From assembly GCA_023428695.1 (NCBI GenBank), contig JAEYWY010000030.1:62001-126000 (forward strand): 64,000 bases of DNA, read 5' to 3'. Shown here in pieces: positions 25,674 to 35,787 of this stretch (positions within the stretch are counted from its first letter, which is position 1; the number at the start of each line of letters is the position of its first letter). The notes beneath the pieces are model-generated. The model was not told the DNA's origin, made no database searches, and saw only the letters and a program-made list of their open reading frames with translations. The translations under genes and the position numbers were made by a program. The stretch is from Bacteroidota bacterium (GTDB lineage: Bacteria; Bacteroidota; Bacteroidia; Cytophagales; Cyclobacteriaceae).

Positions 25674-28600
25674 TGTTGGTTTTTGTTTGAATTTGCTTTT
25701 GAAGCCAGTTCCTTCATCCGCGACGGAAAGGGTATACGTCGCATTCGATTGCCACGAATGTCAAACGTTTCTATTGTCTGAATCTGACGCGTTACAACTA
25801 TGCTTCGGCTTGATTGAGACAGGTATCCCGCGCCACGTGGAAATTCTGTCTTTCGCGTTATATCGCCTTCAAGTCTAACCAACGCATAAGCTTCGCTATT
25901 GTTCACGAACACCCTGGACAGTCCCTGAAACTGAATTGCTTCGTGCACAGTAGCGAGGTCACCGTTGTTCGCAGCAACCAACAACGATTTATTGTCCGTT
26001 GTCTCCAGCCTTATTATTCCACGCGCATCACCAGGCACGTACCATCCGCTTTCAAGTATCGACATCGGCTCAAATCGATTGCTACCCCGGTTGATCAGAA
26101 CAATCCCGTCACCGGCATCAAGTCTTCCATTCACAACCTCCCGGTTACTCATATTTCCCGCGAGAACAAGGTCCAGCAGTCCGTCAGCGTTCACGTCTTC
26201 AGCGAGCATCCCGTTGACCGGGCCAACCTGTGCAGCGCGCGGCAAGCTTGTAATAGAAAAACTGCTTCCTCCAAGGTTTTCAATAAATACCGATTCAACT
26301 ATCATACACCGCAACGAATGCACCGCCTTCATGCCAACACTTTTTAATAACATCTCCTGAGTAGCATTGGCGTAATCCCGGTAATAGGTGAATTTCTTTC
26401 GTAGATGGGGCAACTGACGTATCATGCGATCCATGGATGCTACCGGGTAAGAAACACCGTTCTCATATGCCGTCAGTAAAGGGTCAATTGAACCATTGCC
26501 ATCAAAGTCGGCGTAATGCAGTTCCAACGGTTGGTCTGGACGTACCCGGAAAGGAATATTCAGCCCAATATTTCCTGCGACAATATCCATGTCGCCATCA
26601 TTGTCAAAATCACCTGTAAGAACGCTGTTCCACAATCCATTGGTCCCGCCAAGGCCAATTGCGTTAGTAACATCCGTGAAGATACCGTCAGTATTTCGAA
26701 GTATGTGTACAGGCATGAATTCACCCGTTACAATAAGATCGGGATTCAAGTCATTATCGATGTCACTAAAAACAGCCGACGTAACCATTCCAATATTCGA
26801 GAGACTGCCGGCCCGTTCAAGGGTGACATCAACGAAGATTCCGTTTCGATTCTCCAGAAGAAAGCTTCGCGGTGTTGACGGATACTTTCCCGGAACGACG
26901 CGGCCGGCGACAAAGAGGTCTTCATCTCCGTCTCGGTCAAAATCCGCTGCGACGACGCATGATGTGCTCGTTAGTATTTGGGGTATTTTTCCGGAGGAAA
27001 GGCTAAAGTTTCCTTTGCCATCATTTTGGTACAAACGGTCACGATAGGCTTCGTGATTCTCATACCGTTCACTTCCACCACTGGCTGTGTACAAATCCAG
27101 GTCACCATCGGAGTCTGCATCGAAAAATACCGCACCGATATCTTCATAAACTTCCGATGACAAAGTTCTTCGCGCAAAGGTTCCATCCGGTTGTTGCACC
27201 ATTATTACGGACGGAGCGCCATATCCACCACCAATGAAGAAGTCATCTGCGCCATCGCCATTGACATCACCGACAGCGATTCCCGGGCCAAGCCTCGAAA
27301 AGCCATGGGTCAGCAAGGGCTGGTTTTGGAAGTCGTTGGACTCGGTATCGCTGTGCCTTACGGCGATAGCGTGTGACTGCTGAAAAAGTGGTAGTGTTTG
27401 TTTATCCGGTTGAAACCATTCACCTGTGTCTGCCTGTACTGTCAATACCTGATTGGTCTGAACGTCGCGGCGAATCGACACGCGTCCATCGCCCCATTTA
27501 ACAAGAACACTATCAACCTTGCGGTTTTTTCCAACGCCAAAGTGGATAATATTATCAGACGAACTCAGGAATCCATGAACACGTTGCTGATAACGAAAAT
27601 ATTTTTCATTCCCTGAATAGACCACTACCTCTGCCCCGATTGCGTCCTTGTTACCTGCGTAGCCTCCAAGTTGAACGCGCAGCCAATTACCACTACCGAC
27701 GTTCAGACCAATCGAATTATTACGGTACAAAAAGGCTTCCTGATTGACATTGTTCGTAACGATATCGAGATCGCCGTCATTATCGAGATCTACCGCAACC
27801 GCGCCGTTTGAAATCGATTCGTCGTCCAGCCCCCATGCCGAAGCCGTTGACGAAAATACCAGGTCTCCCTCATTCCTGAAGACACAGTTTGGAATTACAA
27901 CGGCTGGTCTGGCGTCAAGACTGTCCAGAAAGATTTGATGCAATTTTTGCCTGTCGGCGAAGAGTGTGTTGGAAATCGTTTGTCTGAATTTTACAAAATC
28001 AAGATCGGTCACGTCTTTTCCGTAACCATTCGTGACAAAAATATCCTGCAGGCCATCATTGTCGAAGTCGGCAATAACGGGGCCCCAACTCCAATCCGTG
28101 CGATGGACACCAGCCATTTGTCCGATTTCCTTGAAACCATTCCGGCCATTATTCACCTGTAACATATTCCGCATGTACTGATGACCGTAACCAAGTCTGA
28201 CCGCCATCATATACTTATCGTAATCGTCAGGGCCAAACATCAACTTCCGACGACGGTGGTCATCCGGTAGCATATCGACCGTCATGATATCAGGAAGTCC
28301 GTCGTTGTTGATATCGGCGACATCATTTCCCATCGAGAAATGAGATGTGTGCCGGAGGTATTCCAACGCTTTTTCGGAGAATGTCTTATCGCCGTTATTC
28401 ACATAAAGTAAGTCACGCGAGAGGTAGTCATTTGAAACGAAGATGTCGGGCCATGAATCATTGTTCACGTCGAGTACTGACACCCCCAGACCAAAACCCT
28501 CGAACGTAACACCTGCCTTTTGCGACACATCAACAAATACCGGATGCATACGAGCGCTGTCGAATACATTTTCGAATAGTTTGTCGCTGTTTCGGCTCTG

Positions 28601-29230
28601 CCCATCTTTTAAAATCGGCCTGACAACGACGGCGGGTCTTTCAAAACCACCACCCGTCAGCAGGTACATGTCAAGGTCGCTATCCTTGTCATAGTCGAAG
28701 AACACAGCCTGCATTGACTCACCCGGATCAGCAAGCCCATACGCCGCGGCTTCTTCACGAAAGGTCATGTCGCCTTGATTGATAAACAAAAGATTTGGCC
28801 ATGTGCTGCGATTACCGGGACCCCCAACGCAAAGATAGATATCTTCATAGCCGTCGTTGTTCACGTCGACAATGGATACGCCATTGCACCACGCCCCGGG
28901 CGCCGCCACCCCGGCAATGTTGGTTATTTCTTCAAACTCCAGATCGCCGCGATTAAGGTATAAGGCATTTGGAGATTGATTTCCGGTAAAGAACAGATCC
29001 TTCATACCGTCGTTGTTCACATCAATTACACCGACACCTCCGCCGTTGTAAAGGTATTCGTAGGTAAGGATGTTCAATGAATCATCATCGGCAATGGAAT
29101 TTACAAACCCAATCCCGGTGTCATTCGCGGGAATGCGCGTGAACAAAAGGCCATCACGCGTAACATCCTTTCCTGCGCATCCAAGGATTGTTACGGAGCA
29201 AAGCAATATGAGCAACGGATGATGCTGCAT
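25670..29230 (-). CDS. Large FG-GAP/VCBS-repeat lipoprotein with ASPIC/UnbV domain
   Basis: This 1186-residue lipoprotein has a lipobox ILGC at residue 18. At least a dozen calcium-loop motifs of the form DxNxDGxxD run through it (DVNNDGMKD, DINNDGLPD, DFDNDGLQD, DLDNDGDLD, DVNGDGADD, DADSDGDLD and others), marking two beta-propeller sets. Between them, about residues 535-600, is an ASPIC/UnbV-like segment (NWLRVQLGG, ...IHFGVGK). There is no catalytic motif. It lies between susD and a GH51 gene, with 64 bases to susD and a four-base overlap with GH51. In Bacteroidota such genes often accompany SusCD pairs. Inference: a surface glycan-binding or scaffold protein in the place of SusE/SusF. Confidence 0.88.
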   Translation of the reverse strand: MQHHPLLILLCSVTILGCAGKDVTRDGLLFTRIPANDTGIGFVNSIADDDSLNILTYEYLYNGGGVGVIDVNNDGMKDLFFTGNQSPNALYLNRGDLEFEEITNIAGVAAPGAWCNGVSIVDVNNDGYEDIYLCVGGPGNRSTWPNLLFINQGDMTFREEAAAYGLADPGESMQAVFFDYDKDSDLDMYLLTGGGFERPAVVVRPILKDGQSRNSDKLFENVFDSARMHPVFVDVSQKAGVTFEGFGLGVSVLDVNNDSWPDIFVSNDYLSRDLLYVNNGDKTFSEKALEYLRHTSHFSMGNDVADINNDGLPDIMTVDMLPDDHRRRKLMFGPDDYDKYMMAVRLGYGHQYMRNMLQVNNGRNGFKEIGQMAGVHRTDWSWGPVIADFDNDGLQDIFVTNGYGKDVTDLDFVKFRQTISNTLFADRQKLHQIFLDSLDARPAVVIPNCVFRNEGDLVFSSTASAWGLDDESISNGAVAVDLDNDGDLDIVTNNVNQEAFLYRNNSIGLNVGSGNWLRVQLGGYAGNKDAIGAEVVVYSGNEKYFRYQQRVHGFLSSSDNIIHFGVGKNRKVDSVLVKWGDGRVSIRRDVQTNQVLTVQADTGEWFQPDKQTLPLFQQSHAIAVRHSDTESNDFQNQPLLTHGFSRLGPGIAVGDVNGDGADDFFIGGGYGAPSVIMVQQPDGTFARRTLSSEVYEDIGAVFFDADSDGDLDLYTASGGSERYENHEAYRDRLYQNDGKGNFSLSSGKIPQILTSTSCVVAADFDRDGDEDLFVAGRVVPGKYPSTPRSFLLENRNGIFVDVTLERAGSLSNIGMVTSAVFSDIDNDLNPDLIVTGEFMPVHILRNTDGIFTDVTNAIGLGGTNGLWNSVLTGDFDNDGDMDIVAGNIGLNIPFRVRPDQPLELHYADFDGNGSIDPLLTAYENGVSYPVASMDRMIRQLPHLRKKFTYYRDYANATQEMLLKSVGMKAVHSLRCMIVESVFIENLGGSSFSITSLPRAAQVGPVNGMLAEDVNADGLLDLVLAGNMSNREVVNGRLDAGDGIVLINRGSNRFEPMSILESGWYVPGDARGIIRLETTDNKSLLVAANNGDLATVHEAIQFQGLSRVFVNNSEAYALVRLEGDITRKTEFPRGAGYLSQSSRSIVVTRQIQTIETFDIRGNRMRRIPFPSRMKELASKANSNKNQQ

Positions 29231-29294
29231 CAGGTGTCAATGGAAATCAAAAAGCTGATTGAAAAATTCTTCCAATCAGCCCTTTGAAATTAGA

Positions 29295-30854
29295 CTATTG
29301 ATTAGCTGAATTTCCTATCAGGTTTGCATTCCTGTCCAGGTCGGTTTGCGGTATTGGCATATACTCTCTGCCAGCTGTGAATGTGTTAAATTCAAAGTCA
29401 TGTGACTTCAGCTCTGCAAGTTTGTCCGGATCTTCAAGCCAGCCCCAGCGCTTTATATCATACCAGCGATTACCTTCAATAGCCAGCTCCATGATGCGTT
29501 CGTGTGCCAGTTGCTCCATGAATTGATCAAGATCATATGCTGCGAATTCGGCTTCGCGGTCAGGCAAACCGGCGCGATCGCGAACCATTTGTACATATGT
29601 CGCCGCCTCGGCAATCTTGTTTGTGTTTGCGAGTGCCTCAGAATACATCAGCAAGACATCAGCATAGCGAATTATATGGTAGTTAATACCCGACAGGAAC
29701 GGATCCGATCCGGTTACTGCGTTCGTGTACTTCTTGATGAAATAGTCATTCTCGCCATAGCCGCGCGACAGCCAGTCGGTGCCATACGCTGTTGTATAGC
29801 CTTCATCCGGTTCATAGGAAAGGATTGTAGCGTGATAGCGCGGGTCAAGTTTTCCGTCGATCGTCAACTCCTCGCGCATTTCGTTGTAAAGGAAATTCGT
29901 CGGATAGAAATCGAAGAAGTCCGCAACGGAATATGTAGGCGTGATTGCAATAAACTGTCTCCAGTTCACATTAGGATCACCGCCCCAGTTGAGGTCAGAA
30001 TTGCTGCTGGTGGTAAATTCGGCCCAGAAGATTCTTTCAGGGTCGGTCTTTTCGATGGCGTCATCCCCCGTAAACAGGTTGGCGTAATTCGGATTCAGCG
30101 AATACTCATTCAAATCGATCACCTGTTTGAAATAATCGGCAGCTGCTGTGTAGTCCTTCCGGTACAGATGCAACTTGCCAAGCAATGCCAGCGCAGCTCC
30201 TTTCGTTGCGCGCCCGACCTGACCATTGTCCGGCCCTGTTACAGCCAGGTACGAGACAGGTAACAAATCTATTGCAGCTTCAAGATCGGCTTGAACCTGA
30301 TCGTAGATCATTTCCTGTGTCACATCCTGATTGGAAGGATAGAACGCCTCCTGCCCGGCGGGAACCTCCAGTATTAGCGGCACCCGTTCGAAAATGTTGG
30401 TCATGTTAAAGTAAGCAAGAGCGCGCAGGAAGTGCGCCTGACCAATAAGGCGACTGCGAAGAGCCTCGTCAACATTGGGCACGTTCGGTACGTTTGCCAA
30501 AGCCTGATTGGCACGCGCGACCAGAATATAGTAACCCGCCCAGGCGATTTCGTTCGCGCCATCAGTCGCCGGTACTGTGAAAGCGCTTAATCCCGTGAGA
30601 AACACCCACGGACTTCGGCTGGAAATTTCATCACTTCGGCCATCGTTGAACACAGGCGTCATACGCTGGTAAAGACCGTCTATGATGAGTACATTGTAAA
30701 TGGCGTCAACCGCAGCCACAGCCTGATCCTGGTTCTGATAAAACTGTGATGATGATAGCCGGTTGGGATCGATAATGTCAAGCTTGTCCTGGCAGGCATG
30801 AATGAGCAAAAGAGTCAATAGCCCGGCCGTTGAAATGAATATCTTTCGTAACAT
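29295..30854 (-). CDS. SusD/RagB-family outer-membrane lipoprotein
   Basis: This 519-residue lipoprotein binds oligosaccharide and lids the SusC channel. The start at 30854 gives a proper lipoprotein signal (MLRKIFISTAGLL..., lipobox IHAC); the open frame runs further upstream but into susC. SusD landmarks: LDIIDPNRLSSSQFYQNQDQ at the mature N-terminus, QAHFLRALAYFNM and GKLHLYRKDYTAAADYF in the TPR-like helical core, HIIRYADVLLMYSEAL, and a C-terminal ERIMELAIEGNRWYDIKRWG. The length is normal. It follows susC by four bases, so the two are co-translated. The binding specificity is inferred to be arabinan oligosaccharides from the neighbouring enzymes. Confidence 0.96.
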   Translation of the reverse strand: MLRKIFISTAGLLTLLLIHACQDKLDIIDPNRLSSSQFYQNQDQAVAAVDAIYNVLIIDGLYQRMTPVFNDGRSDEISSRSPWVFLTGLSAFTVPATDGANEIAWAGYYILVARANQALANVPNVPNVDEALRSRLIGQAHFLRALAYFNMTNIFERVPLILEVPAGQEAFYPSNQDVTQEMIYDQVQADLEAAIDLLPVSYLAVTGPDNGQVGRATKGAALALLGKLHLYRKDYTAAADYFKQVIDLNEYSLNPNYANLFTGDDAIEKTDPERIFWAEFTTSSNSDLNWGGDPNVNWRQFIAITPTYSVADFFDFYPTNFLYNEMREELTIDGKLDPRYHATILSYEPDEGYTTAYGTDWLSRGYGENDYFIKKYTNAVTGSDPFLSGINYHIIRYADVLLMYSEALANTNKIAEAATYVQMVRDRAGLPDREAEFAAYDLDQFMEQLAHERIMELAIEGNRWYDIKRWGWLEDPDKLAELKSHDFEFNTFTAGREYMPIPQTDLDRNANLIGNSANQ

Positions 30855-30858
30855 TTTT

Positions 30859-33800
30859 CTAGAATTTAATTTGTACACCAAACATCGTCGTACGCGGTCT
30901 TGGATAGGTTCCATAGTCGAATCCCGGATTAAGGATGCCGGATTGAAAATCGGGGTTGTACCCTTTGTACGCCGTGAACGTATGCAGATTTTGCACGGTA
31001 GCATAGATACGGGCGCTCTTCATCTTGACCTTGTTTAGCAGATCCGTCGGAAGGTTATATCCAAGCGAAATCGTGTTGATGCGAAGATAATCGCCCTTCT
31101 GCAACCAGTTGGGCCGATTCGAATCACGCTGATTGCTGTTCGGGTCATTCCACACAACGCGTGGAATCTCATTGTTAGGATTTTCGGGCGTCCATCGTCC
31201 GAGGATGTCTTCATGCCAGTTGGTGTAACCTGATGTTGGCATCAGGCCGCGATAAAGGTTACTGTTGATCAGGTTCCCACCTGCACCTGAGAAGAATATC
31301 GTCAGATCAAAACTCTTATACTTTCCAACGAGGTTCATGCCATAATAGAAGGTTGGCATCCCGTCTCCAAGGAAAGTCCTGTCAGCATCATTGATGATAT
31401 TATCGCCGTTCAGGTCGCGGAAACGAATATCACCCGGTGCCGTATTGGCGTTTTGGAAAGCGTGCGCCGAGGGGTTGAACGTAGGATCAGCAGGGCCTAC
31501 GGTGTTGATTTCAGATTGCGCCTGAAATATTCCATCGTACACCCAACCATAGTGACGGCCAAGGGGTCCGCCAACTTCGTTTCTGGCACCGACGCCAGAG
31601 ATGAATTCCAGCGGACCGATGTCGAGGACTTCGTTTTTAACAGTGTAAAAGTTAGGCGCAATTTCGAATGAAAAGTCTCCGACTTCCTGACGGTAAGTCG
31701 CGGATAGTTCAATACCGCTGTTTTTTAACGATCCGGCGTTCGTTGTCAATCCGCTAAGCGAACCTGCTGACAAAGGAATAGGCAAATCGAGTAGAACATC
31801 GTCCGAAGTGTTCGAATAATACTCGGCCGTGAATTCGAGTCGGCCATCCATGAAGATCGCGTCGATTCCAACGTTACGTGTAGTGCGCGTTTCCCATTGA
31901 ATCGCAGGATCTACCAGAATTGTGGTCGCTGCTCCTAACACACGGCCCGAACTGAATTCGTAAGGAATGGCCCGGTTGATCGTACTTTGATACCGGAAGT
32001 TTCCAATTTCCTGGTTACCAACCTGACCTACACCTCCACGAAGGCGGAGTTCAGTAATAAAGTCGGGAAGTGTAAAGTCATTGTGAATTTTCCAGAGCAA
32101 GCCGATTGACGGAAATATTTCGTAACGGTTTTCTTTGATGAACCGTGAAGAGCCGTCCCGGCGAAGGTTGACTGTTATGAGATAACGATCATCAAAACCG
32201 TAGTTGATCCTTCCCAGGAACGAGGCAATCGCCGATGGTTGTTGATTATCGGAAACGCTGAAGTTCGCCGCGCTTTGAAGACTCATTACATATGGCTTTT
32301 CGAGACCCGCACCGACCGCACGAACCTCACGGAAATCGAACTCCTGATAGGTTTGACCAACCAGTACGTTCAAATCGTGTTTGTTAAATTTCCGGGTGAA
32401 GTTGAGGGTGTTCTCAATCAGGTACGATCCTGATGTCCTGTTACCTACCTGGTATTGTGCTGTCGAATTGGGAAAGAAGTATCCAAGATCATACTCCGGC
32501 ACAAACAGTTCATCTGTTATATCGGTGTTGTCATACTGCAAGTTGGTTCGGAATTTCAGACCATCGATGATTTCGAGTTCACCGTAAATGTTGGCAAGAA
32601 TACGATTGACAAGCGTTGACGTATTAACAAGCGAATTGATGCCGGGTACATTTAATGTGATGGATTGATGAATGACTGCATCAGCGCCACCAAAACCGCC
32701 TTCGCGGGCCGGATCGTATAGTGGTATCGTAGGCGCTGCCTGTAACAAATCGTTCACCAGCGATGGACGACCACCGGGCAAACTGATGGTGGTTGTAAAG
32801 AACAGCGGATTTTCATCGGAACGCATCAGATAGAAGTTTTGTCCGATCGTAAACTTGCCTATCTGCGTTTCGGAGTTGATACGTGCCGAGTAACGTTTGT
32901 AATCAGGTCCGCTTCCCTCAAGCGTTCCAACGTTATCGAGATAGTCCAGCGACAGATAATATTTCGTCTTGTCTGTGCCCCCGGAGAAATTCAGGTTATA
33001 GTTTGCGATATAACCATTCTTATAACCGGCATCCTGCCAGTCTGTATTTACATCATCAATGAAAGAAGGCGAGTTTGGATCGTTACCCGGAACGAGTGGC
33101 CTTCCTGCATTCTCGAGCAACTCGCTATTGATCATCTGATAACCTTCGCGATCCAAAACTGGTATGCGTTGCGGAATTCGCTGGAATCCATAGTAAGCGT
33201 TCAATCCAAGAGAAAATCCAGAACCGCGTTTACCGGATTTGGTTGTGATGATCACGACACCATTCGCGGCCCTGTTGCCATAGATCGCACCTGCAGTTGC
33301 ATCCTTCAGGACCTGAATAGTCTCAATATCGTTGGGGTTGATGTCGCGGATTCCACCGGGCAGAGGAAATCCATCAACGACAAACAATGGCTCGGCACCT
33401 GCACCAAGACCAAAGGTACTGACTCCTCGTACGCGTACCGTTGGTGTTGCACCTGGCTGACCATCACTTGTTATCGAGACGCCGGCAATGCGTCCCTGCA
33501 TCATTTGCGTGACGTCACTCGAAGCCTGTTTTTTCATTTCTTCAGGATCGGCAAGACTGACCGCGCCGGTGAGGTCACTCTTGCGTTGGCTTCCGTATCC
33601 GACAACAACAATTTCCTCGAGGGCCTGTACATCAGGAACCATACCGACGTTGATGACCGATTGATTGCCCACGGCAATCTCCTGAGCCTTGTAACCAATG
33701 AAACTGAATACAAGAATGTCTCGTGACGAAGCGGAAATGCTATAGTTCCCTTCGGAGTCGGGGGTTGTACCGGATGTTGTGCCTTTAACAAGGACATTGA

Positions 33801-33954
33801 CTCCCGGAAGTCCCGCACTGTTTTCATCAGTGACATTACCTGTGATGACACTCTGCGCCTGCGCGCGCAAGCAGAAGAAGAGAAGGAATACCGCAACGAT
33901 CAAGTGAGGCGACTTGCGGGCCTTCCATTTTGCTTTCGTAAAATGTTTAAGCAT
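30859..33954 (-). CDS. SusC/RagA-family TonB-linked outer-membrane protein
   Basis: This 1031-residue transporter takes up oligosaccharides across the outer membrane with energy from TonB. After a long basic signal region (1-33, ending RAQAQS) comes a carboxypeptidase-regulatory-like domain (about 35-115: VITGNVTDENSAGLPGVNVL, FSFIGYKAQEI), a TonB-box region (LEEIVVVGYGSQRKSDLTGAV), the plug domain (to about 240, with GAIYGNRAANGVVIITTKSG) and a 22-strand barrel. These are the diagnostic SusC segments. It heads a transcript with susD, the VCBS lipoprotein and GH51. Upstream are a TAAATTGT -7-like box and an A/T-rich inverted repeat that may bind the arabinose regulator. Confidence 0.96.
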   Translation of the reverse strand: MLKHFTKAKWKARKSPHLIVAVFLLFFCLRAQAQSVITGNVTDENSAGLPGVNVLVKGTTSGTTPDSEGNYSISASSRDILVFSFIGYKAQEIAVGNQSVINVGMVPDVQALEEIVVVGYGSQRKSDLTGAVSLADPEEMKKQASSDVTQMMQGRIAGVSITSDGQPGATPTVRVRGVSTFGLGAGAEPLFVVDGFPLPGGIRDINPNDIETIQVLKDATAGAIYGNRAANGVVIITTKSGKRGSGFSLGLNAYYGFQRIPQRIPVLDREGYQMINSELLENAGRPLVPGNDPNSPSFIDDVNTDWQDAGYKNGYIANYNLNFSGGTDKTKYYLSLDYLDNVGTLEGSGPDYKRYSARINSETQIGKFTIGQNFYLMRSDENPLFFTTTISLPGGRPSLVNDLLQAAPTIPLYDPAREGGFGGADAVIHQSITLNVPGINSLVNTSTLVNRILANIYGELEIIDGLKFRTNLQYDNTDITDELFVPEYDLGYFFPNSTAQYQVGNRTSGSYLIENTLNFTRKFNKHDLNVLVGQTYQEFDFREVRAVGAGLEKPYVMSLQSAANFSVSDNQQPSAIASFLGRINYGFDDRYLITVNLRRDGSSRFIKENRYEIFPSIGLLWKIHNDFTLPDFITELRLRGGVGQVGNQEIGNFRYQSTINRAIPYEFSSGRVLGAATTILVDPAIQWETRTTRNVGIDAIFMDGRLEFTAEYYSNTSDDVLLDLPIPLSAGSLSGLTTNAGSLKNSGIELSATYRQEVGDFSFEIAPNFYTVKNEVLDIGPLEFISGVGARNEVGGPLGRHYGWVYDGIFQAQSEINTVGPADPTFNPSAHAFQNANTAPGDIRFRDLNGDNIINDADRTFLGDGMPTFYYGMNLVGKYKSFDLTIFFSGAGGNLINSNLYRGLMPTSGYTNWHEDILGRWTPENPNNEIPRVVWNDPNSNQRDSNRPNWLQKGDYLRINTISLGYNLPTDLLNKVKMKSARIYATVQNLHTFTAYKGYNPDFQSGILNPGFDYGTYPRPRTTMFGVQIKF

Positions 33955-33988
33955 AGCGTTTAGGGTTATTGGGAAGGTTTATAAGGGT

Positions 33989-34038
33989 ACAATTTACACT
34001 TATTTAAATAAAATGTATCGCTTACACTTATTTTTTTT
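33989..34038 (-). promoter_or_regulatory. susC promoter with candidate AraR operator
   Basis: In gene orientation a -7-like box TAAATTGT (33989-33996) is directly preceded by an A/T-rich inverted repeat at 33996-34016 with ACATT and AAGTGT ends around a perfect TTATTTAAATAA core. A second half-site (AAGTGT reading toward the gene) lies at 34024-34029. The same arrangement, repeat abutting the -7 box, occurs at araB. AraR binding is inferred. Confidence 0.5.
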
Positions 34039-34116
34039 GAAAACGATTGCACCGATGTGGCTCTGAGGCGGACTACCCGCTTAAAAAAGCAGAAACAGCA
34101 GGCTCCGGGCCGGGAA

Positions 34117-34146
34117 AAAATAAAGGGGCGCCCTAACAGCGCCCCT
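34117..34146 (-). terminator. Rho-independent terminator after GH51 gene
   Basis: An 8-base stem (AGGGGCGC / GCGCCCCT, 34124-34131 with 34139-34146) is followed on the minus strand by TTTATTTTTT. It closes the GH51 transcript and insulates the susC promoter beyond it. Confidence 0.85.
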
Positions 34147-34211
34147 TACAACCGATTGCGATATTTTTTCAGGATTTTAGATAAGCTATGCCGGGCTGAA
34201 GAGCCTCGTTT

Positions 34212-35762
34212 TCATTGCAATTCAAGCACGACTACCGAAAATGGCGGAATTTTAAGCGTTACCTCATCCCCTTTCAAACGGGCTCCCGTGAACGGTTTAG
34301 GCTCAACGAGGTTGGGTTTTTCAAACGTATTATGATCCTGAACTTTTGCTGACGACAGAATCCTCGCCTTCACGTTCTTGAAATTTTTTCCCGTCAGCTT
34401 GATCGCCACATCGTGTGTGCGGGTCATATCAATATTAACGAGGCTGACGTGCGTCACACCAGCGTCATTTACGGAAGCCGAGGCGGACAATGCCGGAAGT
34501 TTGTCATTATTAAACGTGTACTCCGGACTGTTCAGTGAAAGCGGGAGCAGCTTCGCATCCTGATGAACATTATACATTTCCATCACGTGATACGTGGGCG
34601 TCAGAAGCATTTTCTCTTCATCAGTAAGAATAACAGCCTGAAGCACGTTGATTGTTTGCGCGAGGTTGGCCATACGTACCCGATCGGCATGATTATTAAA
34701 GATGTTGAGGGTAACGCCCGCAATCATTGCGTCGCGCATTGTATTTTGCTGATAGAGAAATCCCGGATTGGTCCCGGGTTCTACGTCATACCATCCACCC
34801 CACTCATCGACAACCAGGGCAACTCTTTTCTGTGGATCATAGCGGTCCATGATCGTGGAATGTCTTGTAACGAGTTCTTCCATCTGCAACGCGCGTTTCA
34901 TAATGGTGAAATACTGTTCCTCATCAAAACCAGTAGCCGGACCTTTCTTCGACCAGTTGATCACAGAGTAGTGATGGAGAGCAACACCTTCGAGCAAGTT
35001 ACGTGGAACCTCACGCATGAGAACTTCAGTCCAGTGATAGTCATCGCTGCTGGCGCCGGATGCGATGCGGAATACTTTTTCGGTGTTCCCCCAGTCACTC
35101 ATGAACGTAGCATACTGGCGATATACATCGGCGTAGTATTCAGCACGCATGTTTCCACCGCATCCCCAAGCCTCGTTGCCGACACCCCAGAAACGTACCT
35201 TCCAGGGTTTCTCCCGGCCATTGGCTTTCCTGAGATTTGACATCGGGCTCACGCCATCAAAATTCGTATACTGTACCCACTCGGCAACTTCCTGAACGGT
35301 ACCACTGCCGACATTTGCAGAGAGGTATGGTTCTGTGCCGAGAAGCTCGCACATGTTCAGAAAGTCATGTGTACCAAAGCTGTTGTCTTCCGTTACGCCA
35401 CCCCACCATGTGTTAACAATTGTTGGTCTTTCTTTCTTCGGACCGATACCATCCTTCCAATGGTACGTGTCGGCGAAGCATCCACCCGGCCAGCGCAGGT
35501 TCGGTATCTTGAGTTTCTTCAGCGCATCAACGACATCGGTGCGAATACCGTTGACGTGCGGAATTTTCGTATTATCTTCACCAACGTAAAAGCCGCCATA
35601 AACACATCTTCCAAGGTGTTCAGCAAAATGACCGTAGATATGTTTGTCGATCGTTACCTGACCTTCATCGGCGTGTACAACAATTTTTATTTGCTGCGCT
35701 TTGACTGCAAAGCCGATGCACACAAACGCAACTAACAGAATGAATTGAATGCGAGAAACCAT
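34212..35762 (-). CDS. GH51 alpha-L-arabinofuranosidase (AbfA-like)
   Basis: This is a 516-residue GH51 enzyme with a signal peptide (ending AVKAQQ). KHIYGHFAEHLGRCVYGGFY opens the barrel, the acid/base Glu is in GVGNEAWGCGG, and the nucleophile Glu is in VVDEWGGWYDVEPGTNPG. The latter is the form seen in many characterised AbfA enzymes. A C-terminal beta domain ends with KIPPFSVVVLEL. It should free arabinose from oligosaccharides in the periplasm. The gene follows the regulator gene by 25 bases and ends at a strong terminator before susC. Upstream, an ACACTTTAAAA half-site lies 18-35 bases before the start codon and may belong to the arabinose regulon. Confidence 0.95.
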   Translation of the reverse strand: MVSRIQFILLVAFVCIGFAVKAQQIKIVVHADEGQVTIDKHIYGHFAEHLGRCVYGGFYVGEDNTKIPHVNGIRTDVVDALKKLKIPNLRWPGGCFADTYHWKDGIGPKKERPTIVNTWWGGVTEDNSFGTHDFLNMCELLGTEPYLSANVGSGTVQEVAEWVQYTNFDGVSPMSNLRKANGREKPWKVRFWGVGNEAWGCGGNMRAEYYADVYRQYATFMSDWGNTEKVFRIASGASSDDYHWTEVLMREVPRNLLEGVALHHYSVINWSKKGPATGFDEEQYFTIMKRALQMEELVTRHSTIMDRYDPQKRVALVVDEWGGWYDVEPGTNPGFLYQQNTMRDAMIAGVTLNIFNNHADRVRMANLAQTINVLQAVILTDEEKMLLTPTYHVMEMYNVHQDAKLLPLSLNSPEYTFNNDKLPALSASASVNDAGVTHVSLVNIDMTRTHDVAIKLTGKNFKNVKARILSSAKVQDHNTFEKPNLVEPKPFTGARLKGDEVTLKIPPFSVVVLELQ

Positions 35763-35787
35763 AGGAAAATTTCGTTTTAAAGTGTAA

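Noticed and set aside
30855..31004. 50-codon N-terminal extension of SusD
   Set aside because: It overlaps the end of susC and would bury the lipoprotein signal; the ATG at 30854 gives a proper lipobox.
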